From contig CM082581.2 in NCBI GenBank assembly GCA_040954595.2, positions 11,656,001 to 11,720,000 on the forward strand: 64,000 nucleotides of DNA. The letters are read 5' to 3'. This DNA is from Balanoglossus misakiensis. Taxonomy: Eukaryota; Hemichordata. Under the pieces are notes generated by a model. It was given only the letters and a program-made list of their open reading frames with translations. It was not told the DNA's origin and ran no database searches. Position 1 is the stretch's first letter, and the number at the start of each line of letters is the position of its first letter. A program made the position numbers and the translations under genes. Below are positions 1-13,570 of the stretch, piece after piece.

Positions 1-221
1 ATTCAGTGTGTTTCAGTTAGTTAACAGACCAACATAAATGATCGTTTTACATGAAACTAAAAAGAAACCAAACCATAACCAAAAGTGAGCAACTTTGTCC
101 TTTTAATTCACACATTGTCAAGTCAACTTCTGTATTTTGTGTTTGTGCATGTATTTCTTACTATTTTGCATACTCTGTGTTTGTGTCTTTTTCTGGTTTC
201 CATGACAACACTCCAAAACAG

Positions 222-3200
222 GTCACCGCAGCAGGAGCAGGTCGAGGAGTCGAGATCGTTCAGAGCTTGTACTACCGCCACGCAAGCACCTCAAGAGTAT
301 GACAAAAATTTTCTTTGTTTATTCCCATAATGTCCCCCCTCCCTCTGTAATCATATGTTGTAGTCTGTTGTTACTGTGACAATGTGTTTTTGCATGCTAG
401 TCCCAATGCAGTCGCTATGGCAACTAAATCCCCAGTGCTTGGCAACATTGCTGCTTGGAAAAGTCTCATAATTCCCTCATATCTGTGACTTAATTGCAGC
501 GTATATACCAGCATCATCAATTGCCGTAATTGCATGCGCCTGTTTCGCATACAGTACATAACTTGTAAACATATTTTTTTGCCAAAAAAGCTTTACTCTC
601 ACATCCAGCTCAGCCACAACAAAGTTTGCCAAATCAAAATGGGCCAAAATTTAGCTTACTTACTGAAATTTTGTTACAAAAAGCAATGACAAGAAATACA
701 TAGATACACCAAGCATGCGCTAGCATCAAATGTTGACTTGCATGGAGTTTCTTTTCCCCCCACAAGTGTATTTCGAAGATTTTCTGTAATGCATCAGAAT
801 CACAGCCATTTTTGCATCTGTGTCTATTTTAGGTGCTAGAGAGTGGTTATGGGCAGATCTTTATCCCTCTGCAGGTATAATGTGTAATAATGATGAAAAA
901 CCTACTTTTTAAACAAATATTGCTGCATTTATTCTCAGTACAGATACCAGAGATTGTACTGGAGTAAATCTGTTATTACATGGAGAGAGCAATTTGGAGG
1001 AAAAGGAAGGAACGTTTGTGGGAATTAAACAGTAGAACTGTTTAGTAGAACACTCAAAAAAATAGTTTCATTTCACATTGTGTCAGTTGAAGGAACACAT
1101 CATTTCTGAGAGACAGTTAATCACCCTGTATCAAAATGTTTTATGGAAAACCCCACTGTTCATTTCCTCCTCTTCCGAATTTCTTCTCTCTGTTTTCCGC
1201 AGTAAAGGTAAACCATACCCTCCTCTCCTGTCCTGTGCTGGTGATGGTGTTAATGTATAATCACTGGTGTTGGGTTTGCAATAGACGGCATAGGATGTCA
1301 TCCACAGTAGATTTTAGCTTCACAACCCCACAGCTAATTCTACCTACCCTCCCCTAATAATCTCTCTCCACTATTGAATTATGGACTGACCCATCCCCTG
1401 TGTTATAATGTAAAATGTACTAGTCTGCATTTTTAGAATTCTTAACTCTTGTAATTGCATAAAATACTCAAATTTACATTTCAGCATTAAATTTCAACTT
1501 ACAGGTATAAACCCTCTTCCTCAAGTTTTCCCGCCTCGCATTTGTTTGTCATTTTGTCCAGTGTGTTTGTGTGTATTCATTCTGTTTTTGTCTAACCAAA
1601 CATTTTTTGTGTTAATGTGAATATTTTGGTAAAATGAAACAAGCAAAAATATGCTGAAAAATGTATATGTAAAGTAAATTTTGGTTCAAACAGAGAAATA
1701 TTTTGATATCAATTGGAGTAAGTGTTTTTGAAAAGCATATATTTTTCTTCCTTTGGGTGTTGATTCACATTGTTTAGTAAATGATACAACTTTAAAGAAG
1801 ATAACCATGCAAAGAACTAACATTCTGGTTGACTTTGGGTACTGTCTTTGGTTGTTCACTTGGTGCTAAAGGTGGTTTATGGGTTTTAGGGTCTTTGAAA
1901 GTGGTATAGTTATTGCCGGCTAACTTCTGAAAGGCTGTAAACAAAAGATTAAAACTACTTAAAATGACCTTTATGGGCTGTGCCTTGTTAATCACAGGTG
2001 ATGAAGACATAAAAAGAGAAGGCAGTATTGATAGTCAGTCAAATGCTTCATCCATGGAATTCAACGGAATCAGTGCTACAAACGGATTTGGATCAGATGG
2101 AAGAGTTTACAGATCCAGTAATGAGAAACAACTAGTGGAAGAAATCGGGAAACTCAAGTTTGAGTTGGCCAAGTCCCTGGATACCATTCAGTTGCTACAA
2201 CAAAGAGAAATTCAGCTGATGTCCAAGTAAGCATATTAAAATTGCTGGTTTCACAGTGCATGGTGAAATATCTTCAAAATCTCCATTTCAAACCATGCTG
2301 GAGTGAGTGAGTTTAAAGTTCCCTGGAATTGTAAATTTGAGGTTTTAAAAGTCAAACAATGCAATAACCATAGGTTTTATTAGGGACGCCAAATGGCTGA
2401 GTGTCCTGCTGGGACTGTGTCATTAAACATGTTAAAGTGATTCTTAGAATTCTCACAGTGAAGAGAATAGATTAAAATTCCATTCCGTTGGACCAATATA
2501 ATGGAATCGTCCATTAATGGAGGCTAGGACTGACAACTTTCCTCCTCATTGGATACTTATACTAGTACAGTAGCTGTATATTTAAATTGTAACAATTTGT
2601 GACATTTGTCTCTGCAGGATGCCAAACATGCATTTTTTCACTGACTTTTCTTTGGTTGCGTACATCTGCAGATTATCAGAACAGAATCAGAAGCATTCTG
2701 GGAAGACAGAGAAACACCCAATAGCACTCATCCATGCCTACACGAAGTTGTACACAGACGCCAGACAGGACGCCTTAGACGCTTTGGACGAGATGTCTGA
2801 TTTGGAACAATTTGATGATGCTGATGACATCAAGACAAAACTTCTGTTCTCAGTCATTGTGGTAGGTTTAGCCAAAATTTTATTCTGCAGTTTTTTTTGT
2901 CCTGAAAAAATACAATTCAAGTGTTTATCGTGGAGAGATTTATCTTGCAAGACATCATCAGTAAATAAAAACATCAGTCGTTTTTTACAATGTACCTCAA
3001 TGATTAATATGCCACAAGAAAGGCCATATTATAATGCACTTAAAAATCTTTTGTCATGTTTCTTTCCCCCAAATAGCTTTCTTTCCGCTGTTGTCAAGTG
3101 GAGGTTGAAGAGATTCTGGGTGATCTGATAAAAGCTGCACATGTTCCAAACTCTGGGGGCGCCATACAGTCCAACCCACACAGTCACTACGTCAAGGAGA

Positions 3201-3883
3201 TGGAAAGTGTCACCATGAAGTATCTCTACAAGACATCATCTGCCTACGATACCACTGTCATTGTTGAGGTAGGTACAATAGTTCTATCAAGAGAGCCAAT
3301 AAGGAAAACTATACTTGTGTAAGGAGAGCATAGTAATAATGTGAAATTGAGCAGATTTACAAAAATGAAATGCTTTTGATTTGCTGAATTTTCAGCTGTT
3401 TAAGAGTTGTAGTTTCATCCTGCGAATTGGGTATGGTTTGCTTGTGATATTAATTTATGGTACATATCAGAAGTTATGACATATTGTAGCTTATAAATAT
3501 AATTCTAAGAACTTATTTATACTGATTTTTCCTTTACGTTTTGAATTCTCGTCATTTCACAGAAAGTCTGTGGCCACCTGTTCAACACTTTACACGAATA
3601 CCCCAGCCTGAGAATGTCATCCTCCTTGAAGACATACATCACCACCTGTGTCCGCATCGCTTGGCAACTGAGCACCCACACGCCGTCTTACGTCATCGAC
3701 TATGACAGCAAAGAATTCAATCAGGCATTGCACCAAAGATTCCATCGGGACGACTCCTGCAAGAGAATCAAATGCTACCTGTGGCCGGCTTTGTTGGATG
3801 CCACTACTTTGAAGTGTGTTCACAAGGGAGTTGTTATCACAGAGAAAACAGAATCGGAGGAATATGGCGACACTAAATTGTAA
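222..3883 (+). CDS. Mieap (SPATA18)-like mitochondria-eating protein, 3' part of gene
   Basis: Proposed coding exons are 222-296, 833-874, 1998-2226, 2672-2861, 3077-3268 and 3563-3883 (stop TAA). Phases agree at every junction, giving about 348 residues of C-terminal sequence. The last three exons encode a compact domain with KTKLLFSVIV, EVEEILGDLIKAA, SLKTYITTCVRIAWQL and CYLWPALLDATTLKCVHKG, which I recognise as the C-terminal domain of Mieap. Exon 1998-2226 encodes a Ser/Asn-rich linker and then a coiled coil (SNEKQLVEEIGKLKFELAKS). In the phase that fits downstream, the two upstream exons give an Arg/Ser repeat (HRSRSRSRSRDRSE) and AREWLWADLYPSA. Mieap proteins act in mitochondrial quality control, with the C-terminal domain implicated in cardiolipin-linked assembly; that role is family knowledge. 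The gene starts before the window. The two upstream exons are less certain than the last four. Confidence 0.6.
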
Positions 3884-3890
3884 ACCCATT

Positions 3891-3965
3891 CTTTCACCAC
3901 CATGGTTCAGTCCATTGTTTTCTATGGTATGGTTGGACCTCAAAAGAGGGAACTGGGGGTGAAAG
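3891..3965. repeat. 75-bp element with CTTTCACC/GGTGAAAG inverted ends
   Basis: This element lies in the 3' UTR of the Mieap-like gene, just after the stop. It starts CTTTCACCACC and ends GGGGGTGAAAG, an 8-bp inverted repeat. Its core (CATGGTTCAGTCC, then ATTGTTTTCTATGGTATGG) reappears in diverged form near 32757-32820 (CATGGTTTGGTCC, then CATTGTTTTCTGTGATGAAG) and 38437-38500 (CATTTGGTCCAGTCC, then ATTGTCTTCAGTGGTATGG). It may be a miniature non-autonomous transposon. The borders of the other two copies are unclear. Confidence 0.45.
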
Positions 3966-4660
3966 GATTAAATGAAAATGTTGATTTTTTTTAAATGTCA
4001 ATATTCCCAATATTTAAAAAAAACTGAGTCGTTTTTTTTTTTCTTTCAGCGACTTTTTCCTGTGTTTGTCAGTTTTAATGATTTTTATTGCAAGTGCACT
4101 GCCATTTATATAACATATGCCGGGTAGTACTTGTGAAGTTTATATTTGATATGTACAGTACAGTGACTATTTTAAAGAGTGAATGTAAGGTAATACATTT
4201 TGTATGCACATCAAAAATCCATATTTCTCGCATTTTGCTCATAGATTATCCACTTAAAATTGAGAATAAAAACTGGTGGTCACAGTGAAATTACTGTTTT
4301 ACATGGTGATATTAAATTATGAAGAAATAGATATTTGTCATGTTTTGAGGTTGTCAATTAGGTGGAAATAATTATCTTGGGAAAGTTTAAATTCCATAAC
4401 TTGGTGTGTAACAACCAAAGTTAGAATAAACAGAATCTTGTCTTATACAGTATATTTTCATACGCATATACTTTAAACTTATCATAATTTGTAATGAACT
4501 GTTTTTAAAAGAAATGAAATATTAATGAAATCCAGATAGTCCTAAAATTGTAACATAATGTTCTCATGTTCATATAAATCATCACTTTTCATGTTTGCTG
4601 TACATGTCATATGTTCATAGGCATTCACTGTAATTGTGAAATTAAATAATTCCTTTGGTA

Positions 4661-4666
4661 AATAAA
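4661..4666 (+). terminator. Poly(A) signal AATAAA, probably of the Mieap-like gene
   Basis: AATAAA lies about 780 bp after the Mieap-like stop codon. Another AATAAA at 4265-4270 could give a shorter 3' UTR. Only the motif is seen, not a cleavage site. Confidence 0.4.
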
Positions 4667-5481
4667 AATAAGTTCACTTCAGAGTGGTTCTGTCGTTCAT
4701 TACTGAGGACTATTTTGCAACATGTTATTTGAAATACAACTGAAAATCCTTTGACTGAAAATCCGTTTTTGTGATTTTTCAGATTCATTAAAACGTATTT
4801 ATGAACAATGATGAAAGGTTTTCTTTTGGGGTTACCAGTAAATCTTAGTAGAGGCGATAAACAGAAAAATGCAGAGCCTCTTAGCTATATCATGTGACAT
4901 TTAAAAATACGGATGATCTGTCGCACCAACTTATGATTTCGTTGAAAAGTCAAAACAAAACGTTCTGTAAGTTTATAAAGTAAGTTCTCGTTTCCGTTCG
5001 AGTTCCCGGGATACATACTTAGGTAGGCCAAATCGAAAGTTTCCCCAAGTTAAAGGGTACTTGAACTTTGACACAAACAAAGTTGATGAAGGAAGAGGCT
5101 CCAGGAGATTCGTAAAATCTGACTGAAACAGTGAAAGGCAGAACTTGTAAGTGATATTTTGTTTAATTTTTGTGTGCCCATTGTCCTTGACAACGGCTGG
5201 ATGATTATGATTTTGTTAAAAGTTAATCAGAACTGTCGCGGGGCTTGAATATCATGTACAGTGACTCATGATGTCAGTCAAAGATTGACATACATGATAC
5301 AGATCACCATGCATCCTTAGTCATTGTCATGATGTTGCTTGTCCTGGATCGACAACCATTGCTTATAATTATACGACAACATTCCCCAGTAATTTTATCC
5401 GAATCGAGGTCATTCAATAAGATTAACATAATAACGAAGTTGTATATATCATATATGTACAAAGTACCCGCCATTTGACCT

Positions 5482-5491
5482 GGAAAGTCCC
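5482..5491 (-). promoter_or_regulatory. Perfect kappa-B decamer upstream of the helicase
   Basis: GGAAAGTCCC is the exact reverse complement of GGGACTTTCC, the Ig-kappa enhancer type of NF-kappa-B site. It lies 344 bp before the helicase ATG. A given decamer is expected well under once per window on both strands by simple base counting. NF-kappa-B control is inference. Confidence 0.45.
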
Positions 5492-5507
5492 GTGTCATAA
5501 TCAGAGA

Positions 5508-5515
5508 TGACGTCA
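5508..5515. promoter_or_regulatory. CRE/ATF palindrome TGACGTCA upstream of the helicase
   Basis: TGACGTCA starts 16 bp after the end of the kappa-B decamer, in the same CpG-richer flank. The same octamer also occurs inside coding exons further along (for example near 28517 and 29275), so alone it means little. Next to the kappa-B site it resembles ATF/kappa-B pairs of inducible immune promoters. Confidence 0.35.
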
Positions 5516-5834
5516 GGGGGAAGCCCCTAACAGAATTTCCAGAACGAAAGCTGTGCGAACTTATATACATTTCGTAGTTTGTCGTGTCCTTTATATTCGT
5601 ATACGGCCCTGAAATCGCGACCACAGTTTTGTTTCCCGACAATGGAGTGTGTAGTGTGTTATTGAAAGCGCGACTCAACCAGAAACAAAATCGACGACAA
5701 CATCCTTCAGCTGCAGCGCGGAAGTATCGACCAACCGTGCCCGTCCCCGGACTAATTAGGTCAGTGAGCGAAGTGTTTAAAAAGATCGCTGATCCTCGAA
5801 GAGTTTTCATCGTAAAACTTTCTAAACAGTGGCC

Positions 5835-8800
5835 ATGGATCATTTCCGCTGTAAGATCTGCGAAGTTGACGTTTCAGGGGAACGCAACTACCAACAGCAC
5901 TTGGAAGGCAAGGCTCATGCTAAAATGAAAGTCCGTATGGGACATTCGAATCCGCCCACTTCCGGGAATTCAGCGACACCTATGCCAAGTATCACGGCTA
6001 CATATTTGAAGAGAAGCTTTGAACTTGAGCCATGGGAGCTTCATGCTGGGAATGAGCTCTTCTGCGAAATCTGTCGGGTGCATTTGACAGGATCTGAACC
6101 AGCTGCCCAGCACTATGCTGGTGCAAAACACAAAAAGAAAGCTGACCAAGCAGTTAATTTTTCATCAATTGTATCTGAACGCCAGCAGAATTCACAAGAA
6201 AAACCCCACAGCTACGACATCCAAAGTATCTTTGCGTCAAAACTGAAACTGATAGAAAGACAGCGTAACATCTGTTCAGAGAAATCGGATTCTGAAGTTG
6301 ACTCTGCACCAAGTGAAGATATCCAGCTTAGTGCAGATGATGAAAGTTCATGTAAAATCTGTCAGGTGTCCTTCACCGGCCGAGAACCAGCTGTCCAACA
6401 TTACACTGGTACTAAACACAAGAAGAAAGCTGAAACTGTCAGACTAGCATCGATTAACCGCCTACCAGGGGTGTACTGTGAGGTGTGTCATATAATGTGT
6501 AACACGCACCAACAACTACATATTCACAAGCAAAGTACAAGACATCTGGAGAAGGCTAGCGGACTTAGTGGAGAGTTGGATACACAGCAAATATCAACTG
6601 ATATTGATGAGGGGATTTCGTTTGACTACACCGAGGAATCCTGTGATCTCTGCGGCATTTCCACTTTCACTTCACAACAACACCTGCAAGACCACTTCTC
6701 TGGAAAGAGGCACAAACAGAATGCAGCCAGACAGAAACTGCTGGGCAGTCTACCAGCCGAGAAATACTGCGAGCATTGCAAAGTATTTTTGACGTCTGAA
6801 CAGCAAGCAGCCGATCATCTAAGCAGCCCAAAACATAAGAGTAACGAGGCCAAAGGTAGAAAGGCGCCAGAGAAATCCCTCCCACCAATCACTGTTGAAG
6901 AGGATGTGAAGTTTGATGGAGCATTGACTTGTAAATCACCCAGGAGTTACCAATGGGAACTGTACAACAAAGCAATAGAGACAGATTCAGTGATATTTCT
7001 GCCCACTGGTAAATATTCCTTATCTTTGACCTTTGACACATTCTTTGATAACCAATCACATGATTCTCTTGAAATGTGAAAAAAAATATGTTGTGACTAT
7101 ATAATATGAGAACAACTGACAACTAAATTTTATATTGATCAACAATGTATATTTTTTTAGTGAATGCATAACAAATTGTCAAAATTTTATATCTTACAGG
7201 GACTGGGAAAACACTCATTTCAGCAATGGTAATTAGTCACGTCTTGCAACAGAACCCCAAACGACAGATTGTGTTCTTGGTGGACCGTGTTTTACTAGTT
7301 ATACAACAGAGCCAGGTTTTGAAGACAGAGCTGTCTCATCTGTCGATCAATGATCAAAGTGTTCACATCGCAGCCCTCTGTGGAGAAAAACAAAACACTG
7401 GCTCATTACCTCTTCATGAACATCACATCCTGGTCACAACAGCAGGTAAGTTTATGCTAATTATCAGGTGACTACTTTCAGCCAATCAGGAGAATGATCT
7501 CTTTTGTTACCTTCCCCATTTCCAGTCATATTTGTATTACGTTATGATGATAGTTCATACAACACGGAAAACATCAGCAATCCTAAAAAAATTATTGATA
7601 ATTTGAAGATTTCATCCTTATATATAAAGTTAATATCCCAACCTTGTCAGTTTTCTCATCTTTTATGTAATAATTTTATTCTTTCACACAGCGTACTACA
7701 TAAACTTGTTAAAAGATGACGTGATTCGATGGGAAGATTTGTCTCTCGTTGTATTTGATGAAGCTCACCACTGCACCAAGAAACATCCTTTCAATGTCAT
7801 CCTAGAAGATTATTATAGTGAAGGAGAACACAAACCCCGACTGCTTGGTTTGACTGCATCACCAGCAGGCCAACAAACCGTCAAGAAGACGTACCTCATG
7901 CTGCGACAGTTGCTGCTGAACTTCGGCGGTGCCAAGCTTGCGACGGTTCAGAAGACCAAAGATGAACTCCTGCGCTTCAAGACGCAGGCAGAACCTGTCA
8001 TCAGGGTTGTGAAGTGGGATAGGCATGAGAATATTTTGGATGAAGAATTACAGATGTATCTGCTGAATTGCTATCAGGTGCTTCGTAAACAAGCTGATTC
8101 TCTCAGCATGTTTGTAGATCTCGATGGTGTTAGTGAAATCAGCAGTGAGAATCTGATAGAGTTTGTAAGAGCGGTCGATCAGTTGAAATCATTGTACAGG
8201 CCAGAAGACACATTTTATCAGTTCTTGAGTCATATCTTTGCCATCGGAGAAGTTCTGGAAACACTGCGGGAGACTGGGCTGGAATTTGCGATCGCTGATC
8301 TGAAGGAAGTTTTCAAGAGGGACTTGAAGCTTGCTCACAGAATGAAGATTCTCTTGAGCAGCGGTTTGCAGAAGCTGCTGGGCGAGTATGTGAAGGGAAG
8401 CAACGAAATGTCCGGCGTTCATCAGTTACTCAACGAGCTTGGTGACCACATGAACTGGAGCAACGGGATAGCGCTAGTTCTCGTGAAAATGCGCCGCACT
8501 GCACATGCCATCACAGAATTCCTGAATAAATCGTCGCTGGTGCAGGATAAGCGTTGCGAAGCTGTGTGCCTGGTAGGCCATGGTACAGGAGGCAAAGATG
8601 GCGGCGGCATGTCCGTCAACAAGCAAGGCCGCACGATCCGTCGAATCTGGGAGAACAAGAGCGTCATCGTCGTGGCAACCAGCGTGGCGGAGGAAGGGTT
8701 AGATCTGCCTGAGTGCGATTTAGTCATCGTCATGGACCCCCCATCGACGGTGACCGCTTTGGTCCAGATACGAGGCCGAGCGCGCCGGAGTGGCGCGAAG

Positions 8801-8935
8801 TTCATCGTTCTGTGTCGCGGAAGTGGTCAGCGTGACAGCATGCATGAGTTGTTGTTGAGGGAGAAGAATATGGAAGAAGCTGCAGAAATGGTGAACAAGG
8901 AAACCAGTCCACGTGATCTTGTTTTCATGGAATAG
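5835..8935 (+). CDS. JAZ-type zinc fingers fused to an RLR/Dicer-type helicase (887 aa)
   Basis: Exons are 5835-7008, 7200-7445 and 7692-8935. The start is the first ATG (GGCCATGG context), directly before zinc finger 1. Six fingers follow: C6/C9/H22/H28, C77/C80/H93/H99, C173/C176/H189/H195, C215/C218/H231/H237, C270/C273/H287/H293 and C312/C315/H328/H334. The spacing is C-x2-C-x12-H-x5-H (x13 in the fifth), as in dsRNA-binding JAZ (ZNF346) and matrin/U1-type fingers. The helicase begins with a Q-like RSYQWELYNKA. Motif I, LPTGTGKT (389-396), is split by intron 1. Motif II is DEAH (496-499), motif III LTASP (527-531), and motifs V-VI are VATSVAEEGLDLPE and QIRGRARR about 50 residues before the end. 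A helical segment between the two helicase lobes fits the pincer insert of RIG-I/MDA5/Dicer proteins. No CARD, PAZ, RNase III or zinc-binding RLR C-terminal domain is present. It probably binds and moves on, or remodels, dsRNA; an antiviral role is inference. Confidence 0.88.
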
Positions 8936-9423
8936 TTCTATGTGGTGTACTGACACCAGCCTCATCAGATTAACGCAGATTACTAGTTTACAAACTTTGT
9001 TTGATTCAAAGCACGTTAGATTCAGAATACAGTAGAGTTGCTTAAATGTTTTCTTGACAAAAATAATATGATGCCTGGTTGATTTTATCTGATTGAACCA
9101 AGTAATTCCTTGTGGGTTTTCAACAGTCTTCTTCCCTTCACAAGTAGACATGTATTTACATTAGATATTCTCGTTATAGGATTGATATATCTAGAAATGT
9201 ACTATAAAATAGAATTATGCATATCTGTGATCTGCAGTGGATGTATGTGTACCCATCACAATGAACATGAGAACGATAAAGGTGTGTTCCAGTTGGAAGT
9301 TCATATACACAGTACAAGTTGTTTTGATTCACAGTTATACAAGATTATTCACGTGAAGCCTGTTTCAGTCTATTGTAACTGTAGTTTGACAGTTTAGCAG
9401 ATGTACTGAAAATTTTTATCGTC

Positions 9424-9429
9424 AATAAA
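9424..9429 (+). terminator. Poly(A) signal AATAAA of the helicase gene
   Basis: AATAAA lies 488 bp after the helicase stop and 115 bp before the ATG of the first phosphatase gene. The two genes are therefore closely packed. No other strong signal is seen in this gap. Confidence 0.45.
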
Positions 9430-9543
9430 TATCTGATGCTGACATTATAGCATTACTTGTATATTGTATATTGTTGAAAAAAACCCTGAATTTTCTGTAC
9501 CATCCTTCATTGAATTATCCTTCACTGTTTCAGGCTGATCACC

Positions 9544-11104
<1,561 letters not shown>

Positions 11105-11395
11105 ATGTAGAAAGTCTCCTGAAAAAAGCAGATGTAATTTTTTTTTCTGAAGAGCAATTTTGTTTTATATAATATTAGTGCACTAATTTATTCTCTAACA
11201 TGGTGAACGGGTACTAAATGTTTTTTTTACATGCCTTTATAATGGACATCGTTATGCTTACAATATAGTTCGATAAAGCTCTGTAGAAATTTGTATATGG
11301 ACAATTTTAACCTTTCATAATAGTGACTATTTGAACGCATTTTAGATGTCTGATTGTATGTCTTGTATGATTTTTTATCGTGAGCAGGTTCTCAA

Positions 11396-11401
11396 AATAA
11401 A
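11396..11401 (+). terminator. Poly(A) signal AATAAA of DUSP copy 1
   Basis: AATAAA lies 291 bp after the stop codon of copy 1, in an AT-rich 3' UTR-like stretch. Confidence 0.45.
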
Positions 11402-12357
11402 GCTTCGACTTTATTGAAATAGTAATCAGTTAGTATGAGTGCGATATGATTTGCAAATGATGTGAAGGACAGTATCTGTTTTAATCAAACTTCTCAAAAT
11501 ATATTTCAAGGTTTGGACGCCGCCCTCACAGGTAAAATGTTCATGCTATTGTTTTTGGCACTTATATGGTGTCGTAAGGTCAGCAAATCTAGTTTGTTCA
11601 TAGTGTCATAATGCAGCATGGAAAAACGAAAGAAAACAAATCCAATTCTGAAAATTGTTTGTTAATTCACCGGGCATATATCGCCAAGACGTCATCGTCA
11701 AGAAATTAAATCACGGGATAACCTTTGACCTTTTGGGGTCATGACCCCAGTGTGAGTAATGACAACAACGACAACAGACGAGCTCCGTCGCTTAGGCGTG
11801 ACTGTACGATTGCCGTGTGTATGTTGGTTGATTTGTGCCGTTTGACATCAATATTTTTCCAGAAACTGTGAGTAAATATAACACTTTGTTCCCTGTTATC
11901 ATACAGGCTGACGGTACGCCGCCTGGGATACATGTACCCTTCCCTAGGCTCTGGTCCTTTGGGGTGGGCGGGGTCGTGACCAAACATTCTCGAAGACACT
12001 CGCCACACTTTCACTGGTAATCATGATATAAACAAAGTACATTCTGGTTGACTCTCCAGAGTAAAACGCCGGTTCAGTCCAGAAAAGAAAGTAATCCATT
12101 GAAAACGACGGTTTTCTGCAGCCCAACAATCACCACATTCAGCCATAGCTGGCTTATCTTTTTTTCATTGCACAATGATTTGTCATTGCTATTTATAGTA
12201 CACCTTCACAAATCCTTCCACGGTGGACAAGGATCGATATGCAGGGTAAAGCACGCTTGGCTAAGAAATACCTCAATGTTGACTCACCCTGTAGGTGATG
12301 ATGTAAGTTGAAGTCAACTTTTATTTGTGATTCCAGTCATTCAGATTCTCTGTGACC
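11402..12357. other. Gap between DUSP copies, no supported gene
   Basis: No coding exon is recognised. The region is more GC-rich around 11690-12010 and contains the palindrome GGGGTCATGACCCC near 11735-11748. It may hold the promoter and an untranslated exon of copy 2, since an acceptor-like GATTCCAG lies just before the copy 2 ATG. Confidence 0.4.
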
Positions 12358-13401
<1,044 letters not shown>

Positions 13402-13564
13402 AGGTTCAAAATGATGTGAAAAATCGATGAGTGTCGTCAGTCGGCTAAAGATATGGAGAAGATAACAATTGAATTCCAAGATCAAGTTTGCTTAAGGTGA
13501 CTGGTCAGTATTGTTTTCACTGAAACAGTGCATTTTTAAAAAAAAAATGCTCGCAGATGTATCT

Positions 13565-13570
13565 AATAAA
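13565..13570 (+). terminator. Poly(A) signal AATAAA of DUSP copy 2
   Basis: AATAAA lies 163 bp after the copy 2 stop codon. Confidence 0.4.

Larger units (their letters stand above)
4700..5834. other. Intergenic region, 5' flank of the zinc-finger helicase
   Basis: I see no supported coding exon here. CpG density rises from about 5460 toward 5834, as expected for a promoter or 5' UTR. A long minus-strand open frame at 5304-5843 has no recognisable domain and overlaps the helicase start, so I read it as chance. Confidence 0.5.

Noticed and set aside
2611-2671. Alternative acceptor TCTCTGCAG at 2617 for the Mieap-like exon
   Set aside because: Using the acceptor at 2671 gives the right phase and goes straight into conserved-looking LSEQNQ sequence; the earlier site adds unrelated hydrophobic residues.
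5304-5843. 179-codon open frame on the - strand upstream of the helicase
   Set aside because: No recognisable domain, no splice context, and it overlaps the promoter and first codons of a well supported + strand gene.
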